Positions 34,023 through 46,600 of a stretch of DNA of 64,000 nt are shown here, one piece after another. Each line of letters starts with the position of its first letter. Positions within the stretch are counted from its first letter, which is position 1. Under the pieces are notes generated by a model. That model was not told the DNA's origin. It worked only from the letters and a program-made list of their open reading frames with translations, and made no database searches. Source of the stretch: Batillaria attramentaria (Eukaryota > Mollusca > Gastropoda > Batillariidae); contig JACVVK020000226.1 of NCBI GenBank assembly GCA_018292915.2, positions 175,001 to 239,000 of the forward strand. Direction: 5' to 3'. The translations under genes were made by a program, and so were the position numbers.

Positions 34023-34422
34023 CAACAACAACAAGATACCCAACAGGCCCCTGCCAAGTTAGCATCCCGTGCCGTGGCTGTCATATTATAGCAGACTAGT
34101 TGGACAGAAATGCCTGGGAGATGCTATAACCAAGGAAGTGGACAGTATTCTGCTACATTATCATTACGACAGGCTTTGCCTCCCCCCCCCCCCTCCCCAC
34201 AACTTGCCCTCAAATGACTACTGAATGGAACAGCTGGATAAGTATGTGCACGAAATTCCATCTGTAACGAACTGGAAGTAGCAGACGACAGAAACCACAA
34301 TAACATTGATTGACAGGAAGTAGTAGGTCATAGGGTCAGCCAACCAGCGCCCGGCTGACTCCTGTAGATATGTGTTAGTTGCCATCACTTGCGCCATTGA
34401 GGATCCCTCTGGGCAAGGACAT

Positions 34423-35499
34423 GATGGCAGGCTGTCTTCAGAGTGAAAGTAGGCGTGTTTCTGAATCAGAGACATACATAACATGTCTCTGTCTGAATGG
34501 ACAGATGTATTATTACATTCAGTCCTAGAGCACGGGTATGTATGCTTTTGTAATCGTCTCTTATTCCACCATAAGGCAGGTACGTGATCGTCTGCACCGT
34601 GCAATAATACTTGCCTGTAGAGTGCAACACCTTGGCCTGTCAGAGTGCAACCCCCTTGCCGTTTACTCACATCCTGTTGGATCAGTGTACCACGTAAACA
34701 GTGCCATCAAAGCGCAACAATAATTGTCCGCTGGCAAAGATTTTGCCCAAACCAAAAGTGGTCGGATATTCAAGACTTCGTTTCAAATCGAATCATATGA
34801 CACACACGTCTTCGCTTTTCTAAAAAAAAATCGCCATTTTTGAAAATGGCGCTGGGTGTAAGCAGTCACATTTTCACGCCCCGCCGAAAAGGGACTGCAC
34901 TCTGGAGTCTAACAATTAAATTATCTAGGTTATCTCCCCTCGAAATTAATTTGTGTGTGTGTGTGTGTGGAAGGGGGGGGGGGGGGGATTCCAGCCATCA
35001 AAACACTCTGGAATGCAGCCCAGGAGCAAAACCTCGAAGGAAGTGAAAACTTAGGCACATGTCTGAATAGAATCATGTTAAGTTGGGCTAACAGAGCTGT
35101 GAGAAAAAAAAAAGAAAGAATTGTGCAAGTGTCAAAATGCTGTCACTGGTGTGTTGCAGGTTGTGGCCGCTTTTTTCATGGCTTCCAAATATCCACAAGA
35201 TGCAGGCCAAGATCAGGCAAACCCACAAGGCCAACAACGTGGAAAGGGTGGGATGGATTACAGTTAACAAACTGAATTACATTTGTCGTGATTTGAAATG
35301 ACTGTTGAATACGAAGTAAATAAAATTGCATAGTTAAACACGAAATGGATAAATGTTGGATAGTTAATGCTTCATCATGTTAAATGTTGAGACTCATTCT
35401 GTCAAGAAGATTAGATTTAAGATACTAGCTGGACACTCTTTATTCCATGCTGCTACATGTCAGGTTTTTTTTTGTTTTGTGTGTTTTTCTTTTTTCCAG
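34423..35499. other. Putative intron sequence upstream of the Schlafen-like exon
   Basis: No repeat family recognised. Holds (GT)n with a G run at 34953-34987. Ends in a long pyrimidine tract and acceptor TTTTTTCCAG directly before 35500. Confidence 0.4.
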
Positions 35500-36596
35500 A
35501 GTGTCAAACGTGCGACACATACCAGAGAGATGTCACACTGCCACGGCTGAGCACACCTCTACAGTTAAAGAAAGGCCCGGATAAAGACAAAATAATTTCG
35601 ACCTTTCTTAATGCAATGAACGCCCTTCTAAACAAGGGTGAAGGGTGTGTCTTCTTCCACATTGACGACCCTAATCTGGTGGGTTTTTTCGACGAGGCAG
35701 TGGATGACAAGCTGAAACTGCTGATACCCAACGATTTCTTGTTCCATCAGGTGTTCGAACGAACACATATTGACAAAAACCATGTCGTCTTCAGAGTCAG
35801 GTCCACGAAACGGCCTTTTATCAGCACACTCAGTTTCAACAGCAAAGTCTCACTGGACAGAGGACTGGATGACCCAACGCATGCACAGATGCGAAGGTGG
35901 ATTGAAGAAGGTTCACTTTCCTTGCAGACCTCTGTTCAGAATACCATCGCATCAAAACTCACATTTAAAAAGGGAAAGGAAGTGATGGTTAGGAACGATG
36001 GAGGCAGTGAAGTTCCATTCCAGGAGAGTGTCGAAATGCAGGCCAAACAATTTGAGCCCAAACCTGAGACCATGCTTGAAACAGATTGGTTCATGAACGT
36101 GAAAGAGTTTCTTTGGGCTAAATCACGCCCGTACATTACAGCTTTTTCAAAACTTCAGACGGGCGGGTCTGTGTTCTTCGGGCTTCGCGAAGAAAAATTG
36201 GAAGGGGTCACGGGAAAATTTGTGTGCGACGGTATTAAACTGTCTGAGAACAAGAGAGCTGATGTGGACAAAACTATTCGCAACAAAATCAAGACGGAAA
36301 TGGCGTGGTTGATTCATGATTGCCCAAAGGGTTGGAATCCCGAACATGCAGTCAGTGTGGTTTTCCATGCAGTGACCGCAAACGAACCGGACTTGTGTGT
36401 CGTAGAAATAGCGGTGAAGAGCGTGCGAGGAGTGTCCTTCTACGACAAACAGCCGGTTGCATATAAATTGACGAGTCGTGGATCACCCCAACCCGTAACA
36501 TTTGAGGAGTGGGCCAAGCGTCAGGAACTGCCATTGCCAGTACCAGGTACTGAGCGCGTAGATCTAATTGAGGCACAAAACCCACCATTATATTAA
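35500..36596 (+). CDS. Schlafen-core (AlbA_2-like) protein, terminal exon
   Basis: About 365 residues from the splice acceptor (TTTTCTTTTTTCCAG before 35500) to the TAA at 36594-36596. The open frame reaches an in-intron ATG at 35457, but the pyrimidine tract and AG argue that translation enters from an upstream exon. Two Schlafen-like lobes are visible. The first has NAMNALLNKGEGCVFFHI (35613-35666) and HVVFRVRS. The second has FSKLQTGGSVFFGLREE (36147-36197), CDGIKLSENKRADVDKTI and, near the end, CVVEIAVKS...SFYDKQPVAYKLTSRGSPQP. This two-lobe fold is the Schlafen core, which in vertebrate SLFN proteins binds or cleaves tRNA-like RNA and acts in growth control and antiviral restriction. The acidic residues before the second lobe (LETDW...VKEF) have wider spacing than the usual E-x4-E, so nuclease activity is uncertain. 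There is no helicase domain. Confidence 0.78.
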
Positions 36597-37779
36597 ACTG
36601 AGGCTCCCATGTGAATTTCTAAAGTTCAAGCTCAAATTGACGTGAATACTGTCAGTAATTAAGCTACTAAATCTCTGGTTTCGAAAAATCTCCAGGGTAC
36701 TTACTACTAAATGATTTCTTCATTTGCATGCTTGGAAGGGTTGAAAGAAAAGCGCGCTCCAATACCCAAAAGCAGAGACATAATTTCTGTATCTGCATCT
36801 TCAAGAGTTTACAGTATTCCAAGATACCTGTGCTTCACATAAGAGTTGGAACAGTTGCACACACGAGTGGACATTCATGCACGAAAGAGCCTATCTTGAT
36901 CAGGCTGGGGAATTACTGAGGAAGAAGAAGACTGAACCTAGGCTGTTGTGCAGAGGCAGCGCCCTGCTGGGCGAACACAGCCCCACTTAAGAAAACAAAT
37001 TTTAGCATTTAAACACAGTTAGTAGCCTCTCCTGGCACCCAAAAGTAAAATACTGCCTTGATACTGACATGCAAGTCTTCAAAAATGAAGTTAGACTCTT
37101 TTATGGCATTACATGTACCATTAAACTCTGTGAAAACTTTTTGCCTCCTTCCTTTTCTTTGGCAGAAACTTAGATTTTTGGCTGAAAGAATAGAAAAATT
37201 GGCTGAAAATTGCCAAATGACTGAAAAATCCCCAGCATGCTTGATATGTAGAGCTCTGAATTCAGTACAGACGTGTATTGGCTGTACAGACATGAAATGA
37301 AGCTCTGCCAGCCAGTGATTGACAGAATCACTGTCACGGACACATTGCTCTCCTTTCGCCTTCAACTGGGCTAATGCCAGCCTGGGAGATGCTGTAACTT
37401 TGCAGGGTTCTCAGAGGTGCGATGTTGGACACCATCAAAACAGCTCACGATGATTTGTGGGCCTAGACATATGGGCCTAGATATATCGGTATCCACCGGT
37501 GCACTGTAAACTTGCAGGAAGGACCCACCATGGCGTCTCCTCCACGCCCTAAATGTGCTATCAACGACAACATATGTCTCTGCTGAATTACAGCTACATC
37601 ATTAAGAAATGTGTTCTCCATGACTTTTCCAGTCAACACGGTCATTACAGTTAAAACATGTAACATGAAAATAATCCATGACTTGGAACGGTGATCATCT
37701 GATTTTCAGTTGTGAAAGTGTGTAATTTTTACCACAGGGGTACAGAAAATCGGCCTGCCCAAGCTTACTGTGAATTTTA

Positions 37780-37822
<43 letters not shown>

Positions 37823-38345
37823 TCTAGTTGCACATAGTAAACTTGAGAACTGTCTAATTTGTATTTTAATTAGGGAGTCTTGTGACGTTTGTCAATCACT
37901 TTTACGTTTGAAGGTTATGTTTTGGAGGCATAATTATTACATGCAGCCGTTACACTTCAAATTTGAATGCATGTGGCCGGAGGTACAAGCGAACAAATCA
38001 TCCTGTTTACGTAAAAAAATACATTTGTCACAATTATGCGGCCATTTCTTTTTTCAACCCTTTCACTGCCATTGTCGCTGGATGTCATGTTTCGTACCTG
38101 TAGCTCCCCTCGTCAAAATTTTTCAAAACTGATCAAGTCGTTCGAGATGTTGATCTCTAAGATGCAGATGTTTCGATTCCTGTGTTATGCCATCTGATCT
38201 GAAGGGATGTAATCAGTAGGCGGCCGTAAACAAAACGTTTGGCAGCGAAAGGGTTAATGATACAATGAGTTTATAATCTTGATGCATCACGTCAAAAATG
38301 TACAGGTGATCTTATTTCAACTTACATATAAATGACTGTTGTTTT
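36597..38345. other. 3' flank of the Schlafen-like gene, unassigned
   Basis: No canonical AATAAA was found close to the stop. (CA)n at 37780-37820. Short frames have no recognisable domain. Confidence 0.45.
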
Positions 38346-38356
38346 CCGTTTGTGTC

Positions 38357-38524
38357 GGGGAGCCGGGATGGTCGAATGGTAGAGCGTTGGACTTCCAATG
38401 CTCGGGTCGTGAGTTCGATCCCGGCTGGGGCCAAATATTTGTGCTGGCTTTTTCATCGTTGCCCCGTCTTTGATATCACCCTATGTGGTGGAAAAGGACG
38501 TTAAACCCCCAAACACCCGCCCAC
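38357..38524 (+). mobile_element. SINE family B, full-length, with target duplication
   Basis: A 168-bp SINE. The head has GGTCGAATGGTAGAGCG (box A region) and GAGTTCGATCCC (box B) and matches tRNA-Arg of the TCT-anticodon type at GTTGGACTTC(C/T)AATGC. The tail contains CTTTGATATCACCCTATGTG and ends in CACCCGCCCAC. An 11-bp target duplication CCGTTTGTGTC flanks it (38346-38356 and 38525-38535). Confidence 0.9.
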
Positions 38525-38748
38525 CCGTTTGTGTCATTCACAAGAGAGTGGAGCAATGTGGTGTTATTACACTATTGTGAATTCCAGCAGCCAAGTAGAA
38601 ATTTTGATCTTCTTGGTTTGTCAATGGAAAACGTGAACCCGGTGAAAAGCAAACGATTTGTACAGCATGTGAAAGACGTACATGTATTACATGAAAGTGT
38701 GTTGTATATGGAGAGTGATGTGCATTTCATTTTCTCTTCATCTTCTTT

Positions 38749-39000
38749 TCATATATATTGTGCCTGCCTGTGTTCCTTACTAAGCAGAGTTAGCTTGTAA
38801 AACAGGCAATCCACACTGCCTCTAAAATTAAATACTTCACTTATTAGTGGTATCATTCTTCTCAATGCAACTTGGCACCAAACATGCTTTAGTGAGTCAA
38901 ATTGCATGCACAAACAGAAAATGTGACTGAATATCATGTAACAGCTGCCCTAAACAAGAAAAGTCTAAAAACTTAAAGTATGGACAACAGTCCAAGGCGT
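38749..39000 (-). other. Possible LINE C-terminal scrap
   Basis: A minus-strand frame has HIFCLCMQFDSLKHVWCQ followed by VALRRMIPLI, vaguely like a LINE zinc-knuckle tail, but Cys/His spacing is irregular. Low confidence. Confidence 0.2.
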
Positions 39001-39259
39001 CCTTGATACCCAGTCTGGATTGGCATAGCAAAACGTGCGTATTAGGTATGCTTAAAACGGTTTACACTATGATGAGCAACTCCCCAAAATAACAATGTAC
39101 CTGCTTAACAATGTTGAACCTACTCCAAATGGTTTGGAGATGTTTTATTAGAAAGTGTGCTTCAAGTGTCAAGATATAAACTCATGAAAAAGATAGGTGA
39201 ACCGTATAAATCTAGGCCTTGCTGGATATTCAGACACCGTAAATACTGAATACGAAAAC

Positions 39260-39768
39260 TCTTTTCTTTTTTTTTTCTTTGCTGCCACAACTCTTTACTG
39301 GCTTCAGTGGTGTTCCTCCCTGGTAATAGGTGGAATCCACGGAGGGCTCGGAAGCTGGGGCATTTTTTTTTTTTTTTTTTTGGATATTATGCATGATGAT
39401 GAAGATGAGGATGATGGTAAGATGGAGGTCTTTGTGGTTTGGGACTGCGGGACAGGGCTGCATTCCACGCTTCCTGTCATAAATATCCCGGCATTAACCA
39501 GGCCCAGGAACTACGGCACCTGCGGTGCCGGCCGTGTAATCATCCACATCATAAGACGTGTCATACCTAGGGAAGCACCCCCAAAGTCGCACCCGTGAAG
39601 TGGGTGAATCTCGGCTGTGTGGCAACAGCCTCCCCATTGGGCCCATAGCACACCCGCTCTGGGCAGGCGTCGACCTGGGTAGAAAAATCCCGCTTGCCTA
39701 GGCTGGGACTCGAACCTGGGTCTCCCAGTCCATGGTCCGAAGTGCTAACCACTACACTACGGGGGCCG
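39260..39768 (-). mobile_element. tRNA-derived SINE, family A, copy 2
   Basis: Antisense full-length copy with the head at 39768 (CGGCCCCCGTAGTGTAGTGG on the minus strand) and a T-rich end at 39260-39280, the antisense of its A tail. An extra homopolymer at 39361-39380 interrupts the body. Confidence 0.85.
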
Positions 39769-41683
39769 ATGAATATGGAAACTTTGGGGGAATAACATTC
39801 CTTGGGATTATGGCGGTAACGATTCGTTTGAAAACATTTACATGGTTATTCTTGGTATCATTATAGATCATTTTCAGTAATTGATTAACGCTACTAATGC
39901 ATGTTGCGTAGATTCATGTGTTCAGTGTGTGGTCTTTATTGTTTTAGTATAATCATTAATGGTTCCAAAATTATCTGACTAAAGGCTCGCATCAAGCTGG
40001 GACAGCCCTCTTGGGAAAGTGCAGGAGGGGGGTTAACTATTAATAAGTAAATAAGTAATATATGACTTTTAAGACAAGAATTTTACTCAGAATCCTTAAC
40101 TGGAGTAGTATACATGTATTATGGTACTGGATAATATTTGATTGTTGCCGGAAAAATGGTTATGCTCATTTGGGCCGAACTGACTGCTGTTGTATATATG
40201 CGTAATATATGCGTAATGTATCAAAAGAATTGTTTATGTCGAAAACACAGACCCATGTTGCATACATCGAGGAAAATGTTTATTGTATAAGGTGACTTCA
40301 TTGTTTTAAGCAGGTTTAATGAATAAAGAAAAAAACATGACTTGCAATGTAACGTCTCCAGATGTTGGCTCCCCTTTCTTTGGCAATTAGTGGCAACATG
40401 GTTTGGGGAATAGTTTGTATGGGCATTGTTTGGGCAACCCATGAGTGACCAGGGACGCCACATCCCTCGATTAGAGGGGAAGCCATGCCTAGTATGGGCA
40501 TAGATCGCAACAGGTTCCATGGTTCCACAGCTTTATTTGTACAAAGACTGACAGGTGCAGCTTGCTGTCAAGGCAGTTTGGAAACTGATGTAAAGGAAAA
40601 GAAAAATCTGTACCTTTATTGCAACAAGCCGGCCAACAATAATTATGGTTGAAAGGCCGGTATTCTTTTAAAAACTTTGAAGATGGAGTTCCTTTATTTT
40701 GGATGAAATGTTAAAACAGCTTTATCTCCTTCAGTCTGTTATTGGTTTGTCAGGAACTTGAAAGCGTTGATAACAGGCTAGACAGTACGCTGCAGGAGTA
40801 GGGTATTGGGAATTGGTTAGCATATTATTAATCATTTGAATGAAATGAAGTACAGATTCTGGTACACAGTCCGATTATTGTTTGCTTGATAGAACAAATA
40901 TAATTAAATATAGAGAGTAATCCAATAAATTGGTATTGTGAATAATTGTAGTTTTTAAAGTCAGTTTGTTAGTTTAGCTAATATAGTAAAATTGCCTTGG
41001 TTTTGAGCTGAGGACAGCTCTTTTTCGGATAAGGAAGGGATGCGACCGGGCTGTTTACGGGTCGGGTGTATCTGTTGTTTTGAGTGCGATAACCACATTT
41101 GGGGTGGACATCATGCTAGCCTGTGAGACTTAGGTTTTAGGATCAGTAGTAGTTTGTCGTTGAGTGTTAGTAGTGTGTCAGTGTTCAGAGCTTGGGGTAT
41201 AGTAGGGTGCCAGTAGTTAGAGTCGCAGCATGGGAGCGGGATAGTTAGAGACGGTTGTGGTAGTCAGTGGGATGGGTAGTAGCGATCGCATAGGAATACG
41301 GTAGGAGATGGTGTGTTAGCTTCATGGGAATTAAATAGTCCACGTTAGATGTGTGTGTGTTACATTATTAGTCTGAATGTGTCGATCCATGGATCTTCGT
41401 CATTAGTATGTGGCACATGTACATGTTGTGCATTATATCTTGTTCCCCGAGTGTTTCAATAAATTAGTTTAGGCTTATCTCTGTATTCTATTTCGCCTCA
41501 CCAGTTGCTTCCCGGATTGGATGCGGGAGAATGAGGTGTTGCAAGTGTCAAAGTTCATGTGTGCGCAAGCCAGTGGCTCGTCCCCAGTAACCGAGGTCGA
41601 GGTCGAGGGTAATAACATCCAGTTACATCTGGTGGAAACCCTACCCAAATATGACCCCTTCACGTCACTGAATGGGTCAACGT
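39769..41683. other. Unassigned sequence
   Basis: About 1.9 kb with no coding or repeat family recognised. The 41.0-41.5 kb part is G/T-rich with AGTAGTGTGT-type words and an AATAAA at about 41459. An LTR or LINE origin is possible but neither end could be defined. Confidence 0.4.
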
Positions 41684-41806
41684 TGACTTCAAATCCCGGC
41701 TGGGGCAACTATTTGTGCTGGCCTTTTTCTCAGTGCCTCGTCGTTGGTAGCACCCATACGTGGTGAAAAAGGACGTTAAACCCTCAAACACCCACCCACC
41801 CACCCC
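41684..41806 (+). mobile_element. SINE family B, 3' part
   Basis: Starts at a diverged box B (GACTTCAAATCCCGGCTGGG) and continues through CTATTTGTGCTGGCC and AAAAAGGACGTTAAACCC to (CACC)n. The head is missing or too diverged to see. Confidence 0.75.
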
Positions 41807-42662
41807 ATTCAAATCAATATGAGTGTATCGGCCGATAAAATCTGATTTAGTTCTATGGCTTGTCCGAAAACATGGAAGTTGAGACTCGGAGTGTTTCCGA
41901 GTGTGGTAAAAGTTGGAAAGTGCACGGGAAAAACTGACATATTCGGATTTATTCATATTCACTAACACGGACACATACATGTTAGAATGCTTGATCGTGA
42001 GACTCGTAGTCAAGCGTTAGAAAGGGTCTACTTTTGCACAAATTAAAAAAAAAAATAAAAAAAATTGCACCATGGCACATGCATAAAATAAAACGGCCAC
42101 AAAGTGGTGTGGGAAAGAGCGTGGGAGACACCACTGCAGATTAGGTGAACGGTATGTTGCTTTTTTTTGTGGCCATGCCCACCCTTTGCTCACCAATTTT
42201 GCCACTTTTTTTTTACTAGATACGAACCACGTTTTGCGGACGAATGATTCTGCGGAAAGCATTTGCACACACAGCCTGCCCACTGCGACAATAGGGTCAA
42301 TAGATCTGAAGAATTAATACATAGCAAATATGCTCATATGTCAAGGCCATCAGGCAGAGAAAAAGGGCACAGAAGTCAAGTCTGCACAAACACAATGGGG
42401 AGGACCTCACTTTTGCTTTTTCCATCCTCCTTCATATCACAGTCAATAAATTACGCTTGAACATGTGCGTGTGTTTGTGTGTGTAATCAAGCTGAAAACA
42501 TTCAAAATCAACGGTCATTTTTCTCATAATTCTACAGTAGCTGTCAAGCATGTACATATATTTTCATTTGTTGAATTAATAATTTATATGTGTTTGTGTA
42601 TGCCACATAGGAACACAAACTGTGATACATGATGCTCACACAACTTGAACCGATGAACACTT

Positions 42663-42703
<41 letters not shown>

Positions 42704-42807
42704 TGGCCATATCTGTTTCGCTTTCCTGACAATGTGTGGATTGCAAAAAAAAAACAAAAAAAACCCTTAACATATACATGAGCAAACCTGTTCCAACCCA
42801 GAACTGT
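41807..42807. other. Unassigned sequence downstream of ARMC1
   Basis: A/T homopolymers near 42044-42066 and 42206-42214. (GT)n at 42666-42701. No gene recognised. Confidence 0.45.
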
Positions 42808-42813
42808 TTTATT
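42808..42813 (-). promoter_or_regulatory. Candidate ARMC1 polyadenylation signal
   Basis: AATAAA on the minus strand about 580 nt after the ARMC1 stop codon. It is the first clear hexamer seen there. Inferred from sequence alone. Confidence 0.35.
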
Positions 42814-43390
42814 GATTTTAGTCAGTAGCTGCAGCATGGCAAAGCAACACTAGGCTAGCAGCAGCAAGCATATGAAACGATGAAAAGAAATACATTCAAC
42901 ACTAAAAGGAGTAAAACTGAACTCACAGTCATAACAAAAGATAAAAGAAGGTCCACTTGCATACAATACTATCACACTCCTAGACCTAATCCAAGTCAAC
43001 ATCTGAAAATTCATGCACATCATGCAACCATTCAAAGCAATCATAGTGAAAACTGGAGACTGAGGGAACGAGAGAAGAGCCTTGAGAAGGGCGATTACAG
43101 AACTGTAGAACAATGTATTAATACTATCGTCTAACCCTTTTGCCTTCTGCTGATGTCATTTCATTGTTGCACAAATAGATAAAAGACCATACTGTGCCTG
43201 TCTCTATAGTCACTCTGGAGGAAAGCTGCCATTTGCAACCCATTTCTATTACTTGGATCTTGCACATAAGAATGACCATTGTCACTGCATCCTGAAAAGC
43301 CGCTGCATCAGTGCCTTGCCTGGACTGCTCACTTTCTGTTGACAGCAGAAAGTACGACCTACTGCAGTTTGTTCATTCACCCTTCCATTA

Positions 43391-43618
43391 TCACCAGTAG
43401 AAAGAATTGGTCAGAAAACTGGCTGCTGCATTCAGCCATTTGGATGCAGCGTTTGACTGAGTTCCTCCACGAGCCACAGCACTCTTGTCTTCCTCACGGG
43501 GAGGCTTCTCATCCTCGTCGTCTGACAGATAGGGGGGCACAGTTTCATTTTCTTTTTCTCTCACTGGTCCACCAGCCTCCGTCACATGGCAACCACTCAC
43601 ATTAAAAGACACAAACGA
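43391..43618 (-). CDS. ARMC1: ARMC1 exon 8 (C-terminal, with stop)
   Basis: Acceptor TTCTGTTCCAG before 43618; phase 0. Encodes 75 residues: an acidic linker (PPYLSDDEDEKPPREED), then the conserved amphipathic tail ending NSFYW, then TGA. The tail is probably the membrane- or partner-contacting segment, judged from its conservation. Confidence 0.92.
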   Translation of the reverse strand, partial: SFVSFNVSGCHVTEAGGPVREKENETVPPYLSDDEDEKPPREEDKSAVARGGTQSNAASKWLNAAASFLTNSFYW

Positions 43619-46600
43619 CTGGAACAGAAAAAGAAACATGAACCTTTACAAAAGTGCAAATATTAGTAATAGCACTACTAATAATAAGTGCTGTAATATA
43701 TATGCTCTTTATCCAAATTAACTAGCTCAAACACCAGAAACTGAACCAAACACCAACGCTAACATGAATCTCACACATTCTATTGCACATTGGACATCAA
43801 CACATTACAATGATGAGGTGTGAAGAGTCAGCTCAGCTGTTTAAGTTTCAGAATTTCGAACTGCATTTATTGTGTCTCCAAAACAGATTGTCATAATTAG
43901 GCATGTACAGGTATGAAACAGTTTGTGAGGTCAATATGTCAATACCAGTTATATAACTACAGAAGGGAGAGGGAAAGACGGGAAGGTGGAATGAACGACA
44001 TGACAAATACAATTACACCACAGTTCTGCTTACCTCATCCCCATTTTCATTTCTGATCACTTGCTGGGCTGTCATTGTCATCGACTTGGAAATAGCTCGG
44101 ACCAGAGACTGCAGTGACAGAGGAAAAAGTTTTTGTTTTGTTTTGTTTTGGATTTTTCCGGGTGTGTGCTCAGATATTTCCGTACAAAACTGTACATCTT
44201 CATCGACAACTAACTGTACACCTGAACTGAAAAATCCAGGCAGACATGAGCTTAGGCTAAACAAGAACCAAGTATAATTTTCTAGCACACTTACAAACCC
44301 AGTACAGCGGCTGTGTGCTATTTATTGTGGAGTAAAGTAAAGAACAACCTGCTCTCACTGAATGAAAGTCGTAATTTTTTAACAGCATACAGGCACAACT
44401 TCTTGCCTTGGATGGAAGTGTTTCAAACTGCTGTGTTGAATGAGAGACAAGCTTCTCAACAGAACCAAACACAAGGCTGGCTTTGACTTAAAGCCACTCA
44501 ATAATGTGAGCCCAGCTACCATGCAGTGAAGTGGTAGTGGCACAGAATGGTTACAAACTTTTAATAGTTGACAGCTACCTCGGGTTTGATGTCAGTTCTA
44601 GTGCGCAGCAAACAACGCTTTCTGCCAGCGTCAAACGTCACGCTTACGACTCCCTTCACCCTCAAGAGCAGTCTCATGCACAGGTCACGGTCAGCCTGGG
44701 ATAGAGGAACACAGTCTAGGAAATAATTTGACACAACAAGAAAGAAACAAACTGAAAACACAGCCTAGGATGAGATGGCAGACAACATACCGAAGACTCA
44801 ATTTGTTACACATATTTAGTGATTTACACACAAAATCCACACTTTTCTTTTATCTTCACAGTTAATCCAAATCAAGCCAAGTGCATTTTAAAAACAACAA
44901 CAAAAAAACACAGAATAAGAAACACTAAACAAAAACTTATTACACAAAATTAATGTTACAAGGAAAAAAAAATGCATGAAAACACAACACAGAAGCATGA
45001 GCCTTTTCCTCAAAGTATTAAAAATGCTGTACTTATCACTATCCTTATGTGAAACATCCTGTTACCTGTCATGGGGAAAGGTCAATGTAGCCAAAGCACA
45101 ACTCACCTGATCCTGCACACCTCGGATCTGTAGTACCACAGACTTGGTGTTGCGTGCTCCTGCTAAACTGCGACCTTTACTGCCAGATGTCCTGATAAAT
45201 GAAAACCATGGAATTCAAAGGTTTGCACATGTATGCTTTAATCAGGTTCTAATCAAAAGCATACTGATAGTGATACTGATTTCTAACACTGGGCTAAACA
45301 AACCACGACTGGGTAATGCTACACGCTGACAAGTGAATGACAAAAAAGGCAGAAACTGACCTACGGGCTGGAAAAAGACTCAGGCCTGAATGATATGTGA
45401 TACTAATAAACTATCCCTGACCCCCCCCACACACACACACCAGGCATGCTACTCCCAAAAAAGAGTTTTCACTGAAAATCTGGCACAGCCAGATAATCGA
45501 GCCGGCGTAGCCGGCGAGTCTGCTAGGGGGGTCCGGGGGCATGCCGTAAAATTTTTGAAAATATCGTTAAAATCTGTGCAATCTGAGTACTTTTTCCAGG
45601 ATAAAAAAAAAATAGTTTTCAAATTTTCATTTTCGCGGATTTCCGCGAATTCACGGAAGAGTAGCATGCCTGCCACACACACACACGCACAGAGCGACAG
45701 TGGAATGGCATAGGAGCAGCTGAATTCCGCCGAACAGCTGAAAAACTCATGCCTGATCACTGCACCCATTTGCAATGGAAAAAGATGTCTTGTTACACCC
45801 TCAACTGACCAGCTGAGACAAGTTGACAAGTGGGACAACCACTGTACAAAAGACACCCTACCTAGAACGCTGTGTGTTACTTGTGTCTTTGAGAGGTGTC
45901 GGAGCAGCTGATTCACTCTCAGTCAGCAGAAGATACAGTTTTTCAGTCAAAAGGCGCACCTGCTCATCACAAGAGGATCTGCAATAGAGGACTACCTGCT
46001 TTGAAATGCTGAATAATTACTAATTAAACACTCATTATAACACTTTTACAGTAATTAGTATGCCGCATGTTTCCTTTTGATTAAAAGCATTATAATCCAT
46101 CATCATATATATATCCCATAATATTAATAATTCGCATGACGATGACGACACTAACTACAAACACGAGATTGACGACTTTGTGGACTGGTGTGACAAAAAT
46201 TTTCTCCACCTAAATGTAAACAAAACTAAGGAAATGGTGATCGACTTCAGGAAGAACAAAGTTACACCTAGCCCTGTCATCATCAAAGGGGCAGAAGTCG
46301 AACGTGTGCAGACGTATAAGTATCTAGGGGTTGTGCTGGATAACACCTTGAGCTGGAACCAAAACACCGATTCTGTCCTTAAGAAAGCACACACACGTCT
46401 GTACTGTCTGAGAAAACTGAGGTCTTTTGATGTCTGTCCTCAGCTTCTCCAAATGTTTTACTCATCAGTAGTTTGTAGTGTATTGTCTTTTGGCCTTACT
46501 TGCTGGGGTGGGAATCTGACAAAACAGGATAGTGGTAGGTTGGATAAACTGATCAAGAAAGCGGGTGGGGTGATCGGGAGGACACAAGACACACTTGGTA

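Larger units (their letters stand above)
26264..34422. mobile_element. Long inverted-repeat structure (giant long-TIR element or inverted duplication)
   Basis: The left arm (26264-27290) is the reverse complement of the right arm (about 33515-34422). Outer ends are ATGTCCTTGCCCAGAGGGAT, and the arms meet inner (TA)n tracts followed by GGGCATGGCTCAGAAATGG at 28083 and, inverted, to 33470. The left arm carries extra sequence: a 75-bp spacer between two (CA)n tracts (27005-27082) and a 760-bp insertion (27291-28050). The central 5.4 kb holds a periodic motif array and transposon gene relics. It could be one 8-kb element with about 1-kb TIRs, or a duplicated and inverted segment around a 5.4-kb element. 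No matching target duplication was identified. Confidence 0.6.

Noticed and set aside
40200..41500. Possible LTR retrotransposon remnant with AATAAA
   Set aside because: No TG...CA terminal pair, target duplication, primer-binding site or coding relic could be defined.
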